Assembly (NCBI RefSeq): GCF_024362695.1
Contig: NC_065419.1
Location: forward strand, 15,500,678-15,564,677
Reading direction: 5' to 3'
Length of the DNA: 64,000 nt
Origin: Pectinophora gossypiella
Lineage: Eukaryota > Arthropoda > Insecta > Lepidoptera > Gelechiidae
Shown piece after piece: positions 54,570-64,000 of this stretch. Position 1 is the first letter of the stretch. The number at the start of each line of letters is the position of its first letter. The translations under genes and the position numbers were made by a program. Under the pieces are notes generated by a model that searched no databases, was not told the origin of the DNA, and saw nothing but the letters and a program-made list of their open reading frames with translations.

Positions 54570-54805
54570 GACTTCCACCCCAATTGGAATATTAGTCGTG
54601 AACTTATCTTCAGTGCAATTTTCACTAACACAGTTAACCTACCTACCACGTTGGTCTAACAGAAAGCGGTGACGTGGGGGTACTTAGTAGATATTTCAAA
54701 TAAAGACCAGGGCAAAAGTACTATAAACCGGCTAGTATACAGGGAGCCTTTCATGAGAGTGGAAAAAGCTAAAATCTCTGCCGACCCCAACGGGAAATAG
54801 GCGTG
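54570..54805 (+). repeat. Family E then family L fragments
   Basis: TTTTCACTAACACAGTTAAC and CACGTTGGTCTAACAGAAAG (E), then AGAGTGGAAAAAGCTAAAAT and GCCGACCCCAACGGGAAATA (L). Confidence 0.45.
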
Positions 54806-55062
54806 ATCTTTATATAGTTTACGGTTAAGGAAAGTGTTTGTGTACGTAGGTCATTTATATTTGTGACTTCTAATAAAATGTTTAATATCTCGAGTACATC
54901 GCCCTCAGTTGAACATGCGTAGACGCAGCGAAATGACTCAATTACTTATTGCCAGTGAAAGTACTCGTTCGTTGCTCGAATACATTTACATATATACACT
55001 GAGCACATTTAGTGTTGAATGCATTTAGTTTGCAAGCAGACAGATGATTATATTTTTTTTTT

Positions 55063-55120
55063 GCCGCAGATGGCATTAACTACTTGGCCGGACAAAATAG
55101 GGTGGGTGAAGACAGTAGTG
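55063..55120. repeat. Family H fragment
   Basis: GCAGATGGCATTAACTACTT then GGCCGGACAAA. Confidence 0.5.
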
Positions 55121-55256
55121 ATCAGAAGGTAGCCACATTCGTCACAAGTTCTAAGATGTATGTGATAAGCGATCCCATCATCGCCTATACAAATTAAAAG
55201 TATGGAATGACATTTAAATTCGTATTTCGTAACAAAATCGCGCGACCACTTTATAT

Positions 55257-55362
55257 ACATCATCATCATCAGCCGTATGACGCCCACTGCTGGGCATAGG
55301 CCTCCCCCAAGGATCTCCACGACGATCGGTCCTGCGCTGCCCGCATCCAGCGGCTTCCCTTT
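55257..55362 (-). pseudogene. LINE 3' end
   Basis: The minus strand encodes GSRWMRAAQDRSSWRSLGEA then YAQQWASYG and a stop, followed by a (GAT)n tail. It matches 185-302 and 13594-13731 without the internal stop of the latter. Confidence 0.65.
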
Positions 55363-55433
55363 TATATACATATGTGTTGAAAATTTCAAATACAGAATCG
55401 CACTATTCATAAATATTTTGTATTCCAATGTAT

Positions 55434-55920
55434 TCTGAATCAGAATCAGAATCATTTATTCAACGTAATTATCATGGATAAACTTGTTGAAGGTCAATGT
55501 AACATTTTTGAATTTACGTCATTTCGCAAGGTGTTATGGCTGAGGAGAAGAAATGACAAGAAACTGCAACAGCAACACATCTTTTAAATCAATGAGGGTA
55601 CATTACAAGTTATTTAATAACTAGAGGAACACATTCAATACCAGACATTTTTATCATTTCATCATCATCAATTTAAGAGCCACGCTCTTGTCGGTGTAGC
55701 ATTATCATTTTTTATCATTTAGGTAATCATTAATCTTATAATAGGCTTTTTTACATAAAGTAAGCTTCACGTGAGCTTTAAATTTGTTCTCAGACAAATT
55801 TAAAATATTATCTGGTATTTTATTGTATAAACGTATACATAACCCCAAAAAAGATGAATTTAATTTAATAATAAGACTATTCTCACACGACACCGCGCAC
55901 CAACGCGGCTGGCGGAGAAG
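55434..55920 (-). pseudogene. CR1/jockey-like LINE 3' end, copy 1
   Basis: The minus-strand frame reads LIIKLNSSFLGLCIRLYNKI then PDNILNLSENKFKAHVKLTL and KAYYKINDYLND before its stop at about 55705. This is the last part of a LINE reverse transcriptase. The 3' UTR continues to 55434 (AATCATTTATTCAACGTAAT). A second retroposon fragment interrupts the UTR at 55653-55706. MITE F abuts the upstream end. Confidence 0.6.
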
Positions 55921-55921
55921 C

Positions 55922-56136
55922 AGGGCTAACATGCGCAAGGTGATAAAATTATCGATCGATTCTATAAATTTTGTCAAAATCGATAAGTTTGTTTTATTCC
56001 CCAACATGCGTGTCACGTGATTCTGTTCGTATTTTGACAGAATGACATGACATGTTTGGGTTCATATATTAGCACCAATCGACAAAACGACAATTATTTC
56101 GTTAGAAATAATCGATAAAATGACCATGTTAGCCCT
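55922..56136. mobile_element. MITE family F, copy 2
   Basis: AGGGCTAACATGCGCAAGGT opens it and GACCATGTTAGCCCT closes it. It is shorter at the right than copy 1. The open frame across 55705-56016 is created by fusion with the LINE and is not a gene. Confidence 0.7.
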
Positions 56137-56780
56137 ATAGGTCGCATTGACTTGTATGTAATCCGTTGATGTCTAACACACGAACAAAAGAAAAAAGAAG
56201 GAAAAAAATACAAATTACTTAAAAAAATATATAATTACATTTTTTTTTTAAGATTTTAGATACATATTAGATACATAGATATAATCTTTAAAATAAAAAA
56301 AATATGTGATTACATTTTTTATTTAAGTATTTTTTTTCCTTCATTTTTATTTTTTCTTAAACATCGTAAACTGCCACGAATATTCGCAAAACAATGAGGG
56401 AGAACATCGAAATTGAAACTGACATGCAAATATAATGTGAAGCAGGATAGTAGACAGTAATTTAATTATCGTGATCTGGGTTTGACAAGCTCGTAATAAA
56501 ACCGATCGAACAATGTCTACATTATTAAGTAGATGACTGTGTCTGTTTTTGATGAGACAGGCAGCTGTTTTGTTTCGTTTTTCATTGCCAAAGGTATATT
56601 TTATCCAAGATACAATATAATAAAATAATTTTGAATAAAAATCAAATATTTAGTAACATCATTTTCTTCATCTTAACCAACATAGATCGAACAAGCGTCA
56701 TAGTTTTTCTTCATAGCCCCAGAATCGCGGGCTACTAACACCTTTGTGTGGGTTGTTTTCGAGTAAGCATCACATTTAGA
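56137..56780. other. No gene seen; AT-rich foldback at 56200-56350
   Basis: Runs of A and T form an imperfect inverted repeat. I see nothing else. Confidence 0.4.
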
Positions 56781-56784
56781 TTAA

Positions 56785-56863
56785 CCTCTCATATGCCGAG
56801 ATACCAGACACAATAGATTTTACATTGTGTCTGGTCAAGATCCGCGTTCCGGCATTCGAAAGG
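56785..56863. mobile_element. 79-bp TTAA-flanked foldback element
   Basis: TTAA at 56781-56784 and 56864-56867. The ends CCTCTCATATGCCG and CGGCATTCGAAAGG are imperfect inverted repeats. Inside, ACCAGACACAAT (56803-56814) pairs perfectly with ATTGTGTCTGGT (56824-56835). It fits a tiny piggyBac-type MITE. Confidence 0.65.
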
Positions 56864-56999
56864 TTAAAATATCTTACTAAAAGACAATATAGACAATAAA
56901 AAAAATGAATTAACACAAAAAAATGCCCGTATTTTAACTCCCTGTTCTATTTTTATCTGTTGGCCACAGGGATTCTCTTAAAATGCATAAATGTTATGT

Positions 57000-57560
57000 C
57001 ATAATTTTAATTATCATAATCCTTTTTGCATAACGTTTTTAAGCATAATAGTACTTTCCCATAATAACACCTAGGAATACTGGTTTGTTAGATATAACTT
57101 ATTTTTGGACTAATATTTGTTGGTATAAATTTGATTCGCATAGAAATAGGTATCCATAATTATTTTTTAGAATAATAAATAGTGTTTTGTCATAATTTTT
57201 ACAAGGCATAACAGTAGGTTAGGGTGCGGCGGGGGTGGCCCTTGGGCCACCTCTACGCCGCAAGCATGTTTATGTTACACACGAAAAGTATACTGAATGA
57301 TGACCAACAGCATGAAATAGTGTCAAAAAATATAATAAGTCACAATCATGAAAAAGTAAGTTTCGAAAATGTTTAAAGTTGTGTCATAACTTTTCTTATT
57401 CGGAGTATAATTTTTATGCTTATAATAATTATGCTTATATATCATTATTGTCATTAGTTATTATGCTTATAGTAGTTATGAGTTTCAAAATTATGCTTAA
57501 AAAGTTATGACAAATTAATACTATGCGTAACTAATAATAGGACAAGTAACAGTATGCCAT
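57000..57560. repeat. Mirror-arranged CATAA/TTATG repeat with central GC hairpin
   Basis: The left half has many CATAA or GCATAA words and the right half many TTATG or TTATGC words. At 57226-57264 is a GC-rich hairpin (GCGGCG...GGTGGCCC TT GGGCCACC...CGCCGC). It is non-coding, and the class is not known to me. Confidence 0.5.
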
Positions 57561-57701
57561 GGTAAATTATTACATAAAATTTTATGAGTAAAAATAGAGA
57601 ACCTTGGCCACATTCTAATCTTAGTAATGTCAAGAACTCAAAGTAAATTATTTTAACCTATCATCTTCCGTACATTTAAAACATCTTCATTGCCATTAGG
57701 A

Positions 57702-58017
57702 TAACGGCCTCCGTGGTCCAGTGGTTGAACGTTGGGCTCACGATTCGGAGGTCCTTGGTTCGAATCCAAATCACAAAAATCACTTTGTGATCCCTAGTTT
57801 GGTTAGGACATTACAGGCTGATCACCTGATTGTCCGAAAGTAAGACGATCCGTGCTTCGGAAGGCACGTTAAGCCATTGGTCCCGGTTACTATTTACTGA
57901 TGTAAGTAGTCGTTATATCAGTCATTTCAGGGGCCTTTGACGGCTTTAATAGTAACCCTGACACCAGGGTTGACGAGGTTGGTAATCCACCTCACAACCC
58001 ACACGATAGAACAAGAA
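57702..58017 (+). mobile_element. SINE family A with 10-bp target duplication
   Basis: GCCATTAGGA at 57692-57701 and 58018-58027 flanks the element. The head (TGGTCCAGTGGTTGAACG) is intact, but part of the B-box side stem is deleted (GGTTCGAATCCAAATCAC). The body and 3' part are complete, ending in ACACGATAGAACAAGAA. Confidence 0.85.
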
Positions 58018-58675
58018 GCCATTAGGACATTGTCTACCAACACGCAGTGGAGCTTTATGGTGTTGTAACTCCCACAACCCCTAACCCCAACTAGCCTGGG
58101 ATTCTTCCACTTTTCTTGGCCCTGGGTGAACATTACATCACCATATTTTGCAGTTAAGTAATTAAGATAAATAAAAGTCCAGTAACGGACCTCGCATAGG
58201 TTGTTTATGTTTTTATGTTAGCATTAAGTAACAAAAGGGCTATATAACCTCTTAGTGCTTATAAAAGAGATATAAATTAACGACCGGTTGTCCTTTGCCG
58301 CGGTTGCACAACCCTTGGTCCTTATTTGTTGTATTTACATTTAAAGGGCAGTTACAAAATATAGTTACATACGTGATTTATAAATATATACACAAAATGA
58401 TTAAAATCTCTTTAAACCACTGTAAATGATACAAGTTAATTTGTAAACTACCTTAAAAGTGGTATATACGACGAAAAGTAATAAAATAGTCACAATTCCA
58501 CACTTTTTTGATTGTATCATAATGTATTTCAAAGACACATTTAAGTTTTTCCTGTACATGTTTTGTGAATGTGTGTATAATAAACATTTAATTATTATTT
58601 ACTTCAAGATAAAGAAATATAATAAACAGACATATTGACTGTAGTAATAAAGATAAAGAATCTGATGGTAACAAT
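58018..58675. other. No gene seen
   Basis: No supported feature. Confidence 0.4.
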
Positions 58676-58740
58676 ACCTCTGACTACCCCAATAGGTATA
58701 TAGTCGTGTGCTTATGTTATGTTAGGTATAGATACATAGA
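58676..58740 (+). repeat. Family E 3' fragment
   Basis: CTCTGACTACCCCAATAGGT and CTTATGTTATGTTAGG. Confidence 0.45.
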
Positions 58741-60260
58741 TACTGTGATGTATTACTAGCCATTGGTTGGTTAATGTTCGCATTATTTGAACTTTGTATT
58801 CTCTAGGGATTGAAGTAATGAATAGACATGACCCAACACACTAAATAAATTCTGACAACCGACAAAAATACGTTAATATATTGTTGAAAAATATATTTAT
58901 ATTTAGTAAAAACAGTAAAATATAATCATAGATAAACTAAATGAGCAGCCGGTAGTGTCCAAGTGCGAGCGGAAGCACCAGCCACTAACCACGGTATACT
59001 AGCGCCGCCGCACGCCACCCAGCCGGCGCCCGCGCCGCATCCGCCTGCATTCGCGACACACGCTTATCTCGTGATTTACTACACTTTTCTTATTATAAGT
59101 ACACATATATTTTTTTTATAAACTATAAAGCCCAATTCTGTGCTTCTTCCGCCCAGAAATAAATATTGCGCACAACTGTATTGTAATAGGTTATGTATAT
59201 TTGACGATCTCTTGCTACCGTTAGTCAAAATTAATATTCTTTACTCAAAGAAGGATGCGCAAAGAGAATCGCAAAAATCACCCCTGGGCCGAACCAATCA
59301 AGGCAGAGTAATCACGCGGAATTCTCCGTTTTTACGTTCAAATTATATTAGAAATTTCTGAGCTGATGGCGTGAGCACCCTCGCTTCATCCTTCTCACTC
59401 CTGCGGGTCAGAGAAGGAGGGACACAGGGGTTGTGTTTCAAAGGTCTAACAAAAACATAGCAATCAAACAGAATTGTTCCAATGATTGATGTCTACACAA
59501 TGTTGTAATAAATGTAATAATACACCTCACAGAGTCGCAGATATTATGTAACCCGCGAGAGTTAATGGCATACAAATTGTCGTCCATATCACATTTCACG
59601 TATAAATTATTGTTGGTCTGAATATGTTTACGATGTTAGAATTACGCTTGGGTTGTGATTTTCGTGCGTGTCTTGTGACACACCCACCTAACCCCATTTA
59701 GCTTCCGGACAACTGGAAATAAATTCTATTGACGAGACAAAACAAACGAATACAAGACAAATGTCAACAAATCCGGGCGGAGCCATGTTAATAGGTAATT
59801 CATCAGACGAAACTTTCGGCCATACCTAATGAAGTCCAGTCCTAAACTCATAGTGATAAATGTTTAAATAACTAATGTAGGCAGTACATAGTATTGAAAA
59901 CTTCATTAGGTATATAGTACCTGGACGATTTAGATTTATTTGCCTACTTAGTATTTTGCTTACATTTTAACGAAATCAAAGCTCAACAAAACATGTTCAC
60001 ACAAACTCTACATCCCTTTATTTAATTATTCCAAGCAAGAGGTTTACGACCTCAATATATTTCAATTACTTTATTAAATTAATGCAGCGGAATCATAAAT
60101 TATACAAATTCACGCCGAGGCGTTACTCGGAGACTATAATAAATCTTGGCGTTACGAATCTCGTAAACCACATTACACTGGTAACACTGCGCTGTTCGAT
60201 TATCCAGCTACAAAATGTAGTGTACTACACGAACGTTCGCGTCTGATGAACAGTATAATC
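58741..60260. other. No gene assigned; GC-rich spot at 58940-59060
   Basis: 58940-59060 contains GCGCCGCCGCACGCCACCCA. A short open minus-strand frame crosses it, but no homology is recognisable. The remainder is AT-rich. Confidence 0.35.
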
Positions 60261-60590
60261 AGAAATCAGAATCATTTATTCAACGTAATTGTCATGGATA
60301 AACTTGTAGAAAATCAATGTAACATTTTTGAATCTACATCATTTCGCAACTGTTATGGCTGAGGAGAAGAAATGACAAGACACTGCAACCGCAACACATT
60401 TATTTAATACCAGATATTATATTTATTTTATACCGCTGGCATTTCATTATAGGTAATCATTAATCTTATAATAACCCTTTTTACATAAAGTAAGCTTCAC
60501 ATGAGCTTTAAATGTATTTTCTGACAACGTCAAAATATTATCTGGTATTTTAGTGTAAAATATAGACATAAACCTAAAAAGATCTCACAT
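60261..60590 (-). pseudogene. CR1/jockey-like LINE 3' end, copy 2
   Basis: AATCATTTATTCAACGTAAT, GCTGAGGAGAAGAAATGACA and ATCTGGTATTTTAGTGTAAA match 55434-55820 without the extra insertion. The last reverse-transcriptase codons are decayed. Confidence 0.6.
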
Positions 60591-61295
60591 TTGGACCTAC
60601 TCAATTTATTTACGCATTATAGAATCATTGATTTCCAAGGGTTGGTGCTTAGTGACTTGTAGTAGCCGCATAGTAAGTATAAGGAACTACGGTAGAAGGT
60701 ACATCCTTTTACAAGCACCGCACTTGTAATGTTAGCATACTTATTAATATTGTAAGCAGATAAATAAACCTTCTATCTTTTTAATTAAATTTATTTGCCG
60801 TGGTAGATGGAAAATTAACTTTCGGTACCCAAAGTGAATAATAATTATAAAACTAAACAGTTGTAGATTAATTAATTATGAGTTTCAGTTGCCCACAAAC
60901 AAGTTTTGCATTTTGCCCTAGTAAAAGATAAAGCGAATAGCCAAAACACACTACTGGTTATTGATTTTGATTTGTCCGAGCTATATACGTCACTATTGTA
61001 TTCCTCAAATGTTTGTGTATTTTACACTACATAGGAACATTCGCGATATAAACGAGGCATGTATGAGATAGGTCGGTATTCATCGACGCGTGAAGCTATA
61101 AATTGTGCGGCGGTCCCGCTTGTCGGCGCGTAATGGATGGTGCAGGTCGCTCCTTGCCAATGTGGAGGTAGGTATTATTGTATAATGAAATTAAGCCTCA
61201 AAAGACAAAAAACTATGGTAAACTATAATGAGCTTTAAAGCGAAGAATATCATATTTTCGTTGTATTGAAACAAATATGCCAAATCTACTTTCCG
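60591..61295. other. No gene seen
   Basis: No supported feature. Confidence 0.4.
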
Positions 61296-61370
61296 ATACC
61301 GATCCCGCCGGCGTGGTCGACGATTCCCCTCATTCAGCGCTTGTGTCGATTAATTCTTTTAAATATAAAT
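61296..61370. repeat. Family G repeat fragment
   Basis: CCCGCCGGCGTGGTCGACGA and TCAGCGCTTGTGTCGATTAA. Confidence 0.5.
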
Positions 61371-61470
61371 CTAAGTACAGCTAAATAGTTAATGCCATCT
61401 AACCTAATAAGTTATTAATAAGTTAAACCTAACAAAATGCAATTTTAGTTTCGTACGGGATCAACAGCGT

Positions 61471-61804
61471 AACGGCCTCTGTGGTTCAGTGGTTAAACGT
61501 TGGGCTCACGATCCGGAGGTCTCGGGTTCTAATCCCGGTGGGGACATATCACAAAAACCACCTTCTGATCCCTAGTTTGGTTAGGATATTACAGGTTTAT
61601 TACTTGATTGTCCGAAAGTCCGAAAGTAAGATGATCCCTGCTTTGGAAGGCACGTTAAGCCGTTGGTCCCGGTTACACAAGTTACTGATATAAGTACGTG
61701 GTCGTTACATGAGTCATGTCGGGGCCTTTGGCAGCTCAATAATAACCCTGCTGGTGCTTGCCGAGGTTGGTAATCCACCTCTGAACCCACACGATAGAAG
61801 AAGT
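61471..61804 (+). mobile_element. SINE family A with 9-bp target duplication
   Basis: ACAGCGTAA at 61464-61472 and 61805-61813. The head has TGGTTCAGTGGTTAAACG and GGGTTCTAATCCCGG (B box mutated). The body, core and 3' part are complete. Confidence 0.85.
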
Positions 61805-62281
61805 ACAGCGTAAATAAATTATAACCATTTCTGTTTAACAGAATTCTTAATGCGTTTTAACTACTACGCGTATATCCCTAGAGTGGTACTTACATGTGCG
61901 TCCTCAAATGTAAATACAAGTTATATTTTATAAATAACCAACTAAATATTATATCTGAGAGGTAAGTAACAATAATAGAGGCATGGCCATTTGTTATGTT
62001 TGCGGTTTAGATTACGACGGTACCTACACATTAGGTGTGTTAGGTAAACTAATATTTAATGTTTTAAAACAATGTGACCCAGTTTCATTGCAATACGACA
62101 CTGGAGTTCATTAGCTTCGCGATATGACATGTCATTCTTATGATATTAATTTCGATAGTGGATACAAAATGTGCATACTTTATTCATTATTTTGAAAATT
62201 AATCATTTTTACCGATAATTTATTCTATATGCGGTATTAGGTGAGATGTACCTCGCCGCTATAATACTCCTACTATTACTA
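61805..62281. other. No gene seen
   Basis: No supported feature. Confidence 0.4.
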
Positions 62282-62695
62282 TACAGGGTGTTAGTGATAT
62301 CGTACCAAATACTGAGGTGGATGATTCAGACCACGATTCTGAGTTAATATCAAGTGAAATTTTCCATCGTTACAATGTGACTTACACCCCGTACAAATAC
62401 ATATGGGTGTTAGTGACACCGTAACGAATACTAAGGGGGATGATTCCGACCGTGAATCTAAGTTGATAACAAGTGCAATTTCCTCTTTAAAAAAGCATGA
62501 ACATTCAAATCAAATCAAATCAAATATACTGACAACACATAACAACACAACACAACAACAACATAACATTTTAGTGTTTGTTTTATTATTTTCAGTTCCA
62601 AACTATTGCGACGGAAAATTTCACTTGATATCAACTCAGAAGAATGGTCTGAATCACCCACCAAAGTTTTCGTTACGATGTCACAACACCCTGTT
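62282..62695. mobile_element. Nested or composite TACAGGGTGTT MITE
   Basis: One left arm (62282-62380) is followed by a second left arm starting GGGTGTTAGTGACACCGTAA near 62405. A single right arm ends CGATGTCACAACACCCTG. This suggests insertion of one copy into another, or recombination, with an added CAAAT/ACAAC simple-sequence core. Confidence 0.6.
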
Positions 62696-63154
62696 TTATT
62701 GTGGTTCATAATCAACCATTTCGTGAAGGTCGACTTTAAATAGGGTATTTAATTTTATACACGCTTCTAATCTGTTACTAAGTACATATAACTACTACTA
62801 GTAAATAGTTATTCTTTGTCGTCAGGGCTCATCTCGTTTCCATATTATTTGACAAAAAAAAAGTTTTTTATTTTTGACAAAATACCCACTATAGCACATT
62901 AAACATGTTTTTTGCTCAAGATACGAACAAAAGCTAAGTAATAAATTAGATTTCAACAACTAATAGCTATCTTTTGTAACTGTTGATTGAACAATTAAGG
63001 TTTTATTATATTATACTTAAGACTCTATTAAAAGGAAAGGAAACGTAATTAAACAACCTTCACAATACAATCGGGTGAGGTCCCGCACGATAAAATGGTG
63101 CGTACCGTTCTAAGTGTAAGTATGTTACGGCACCAGCCCACAGTAAAATAAGTG
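62696..63154. other. No gene seen
   Basis: No supported feature. Confidence 0.4.
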
Positions 63155-63276
63155 TGATGACAATGTCCTCACGAAACTGGGGATTACGAAGGGATACTTG
63201 TGATATTTTCCCACCGGGATTCGAAGCCGGATCGTGAGCCCAGCGCTCAACCACTGGACCACGGAGGCCGTAATCT
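63155..63276 (-). mobile_element. SINE family A head fragment
   Basis: The plus strand shows CCGGGATTCGAAGCCGGATC and CTCAACCACTGGACCACGGA, the reverse of boxes B and A. Confidence 0.65.
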
Positions 63277-63490
63277 AATGAGACAATCCAGGCTAAATTC
63301 CCCAAAAATATATAGATGGCTCTGTTCAGTTGCCTTCGTTTTACCTTCCAATTCCATGGATAACAGACATATACATCTTTTATCTTTATTTTTGGGTACA
63401 AATTCTGACCCTTGTTATTACACCTAGGCACATATTCCACCCAATATTATTCTGATCAAAATAAGGAGCAGCATTATAGATAGGAACGTA

Positions 63491-63641
63491 ATTATACTCG
63501 CTCCTTGTTCGAGAGGTATTAACAGTGTAGTCTACGTCTTATGCTCCAGCATCGTCACACTGTTAATACCTCTCGAACAAGGAGCTTCGTATAATTGAGA
63601 TAGAACTTCACTTACAGGTAAGTTCGTTTAATCTCATAATT
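63491..63641 (+). mobile_element. 151-bp foldback, possible miniature DIRS derivative
   Basis: Perfect 29-bp arms (63500-63528 and 63557-63585, starting GCTCCTTGTTCGAGAGG) enclose a 28-nt loop. Outside the arms the left end is ATTATACTCGC, like the DIRS left end ATTATGTTTCGC. The right end carries ATAATTG, five bases, then GAACTTCACTTACA, with the same spacing as in the DIRS right extension, then AGTTCGTTTAAT, ending in ATT. ATT therefore sits at both ends, as in the full DIRS element. It is non-coding. Confidence 0.5.
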
Positions 63642-64000
63642 CTATACCATATTTGATCCAAATGTCAAGTAACAATTATTTTTATATACGCCTCTGCCAT
63701 TACATTGTATTTTTGAATCATGTACCCGAGTAATGAGAAAATAGGAAATTGTCACGTTAAATCTGTACAACGCCATCTGTATTGTTTTTGGTGAACGAAA
63801 CCTCTAGTCCCTCATTGATGTTATCTGTTAGTAATGTTATACTATAAAGAACACATGAGTGACCAACGACATAGAAGATGATGATAATAATGATTGATTA
63901 TAAGAAACAAAGTTAAGAGGAAATTATGATCAGGATGTTGATATGACTGCTTCCGGAGTTGGGGACGTTAACGAACTAATAGGCCGGCTTACACTTGGCA
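63642..64000. other. No gene seen
   Basis: No supported feature to the window end. Confidence 0.4.

Noticed and set aside
55705..56016. 103-codon minus-strand protein
   Set aside because: Only the C-terminal half is LINE reverse transcriptase. The N-terminal part is MITE F sequence, so the frame is an insertion-made fusion.
59140..59445. Minus-strand host exon with acceptor near 59405 (CTTCTCTGACCCGCAG)
   Set aside because: The acceptor looks good, but no frame with a recognisable protein follows, and I could not rule out a dispersed repeat.

Overview
The window looks like a non-genic or intronic stretch of a moth or butterfly (ditrysian lepidopteran) nuclear genome. It is AT-rich, has no run of host genes, and is packed with tRNA-headed SINEs, degraded LINE 3' ends whose (GAT)n tails follow a 'GCCCAGCAGTGGG' motif, TTAA-flanked piggyBac-type elements and many short inverted-repeat elements (MITEs). 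I recognise no complete host gene. One weak candidate host exon (2792-2880, signal-peptide-like) is listed with low confidence.

The outstanding feature is a structurally complete DIRS1-like tyrosine-recombinase retrotransposon at 38385-43381. It has 141-bp inverted terminal repeats, an internal complementary region that matches both unique terminal extensions, and three open reading frames: gag-like, RT/RNase H/methyltransferase-like, and tyrosine recombinase. None contains an internal stop. ORF1 appears to gain its N-terminus through a 213-nt spliceosomal intron. ORF2 lies in the -1 frame relative to ORF1 and is entered at a textbook T_TTA_AAC slippery heptamer. Both element ends are an ATT triplet, the expected recombinase crossover. 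At 63491-63641 a 151-bp foldback reproduces the same terminal layout in miniature and may be a non-autonomous DIRS derivative.

A second young insertion, at 46604-49202, is an internally deleted LTR element with apparently identical 301-bp LTRs and an AATG target duplication. It landed inside a tandem-repeat array (45530-50840, a very regular 134-bp period on its right side). The only pol remnant is an integrase C-terminal segment that sits behind a good splice acceptor.

Other mobile DNA includes: a 979-bp piggyBac-like relic with TTAA duplications and a frameshifted transposase C-terminus (27938-28916); two copies of a composite SINE whose head combines tRNA-like and 5S rRNA-like promoter parts (6538-6833, 51384-51683); several SINE families sharing one central core; RTE/CR1-type LINE C-termini at 8675, 13594, 34930, 35412, 55705 and 60261; and at least six MITE families.

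Region by region: 1-13 kb holds scattered SINE, LINE and MITE fragments and the candidate exon; 13-26 kb holds SINEs, MITEs and GC-rich patches; 26-29 kb a MITE and the piggyBac relic; 29-33.7 kb nothing recognisable; 34-38 kb LINE and SINE debris; 38-43 kb the DIRS element; 44-51 kb SINEs and the tandem array with its LTR insertion; 51-64 kb SINEs, MITEs and CR1-like LINE ends. The elements do not form a pathway. The window is best read as layered insertions, of which the DIRS and LTR copies look youngest.
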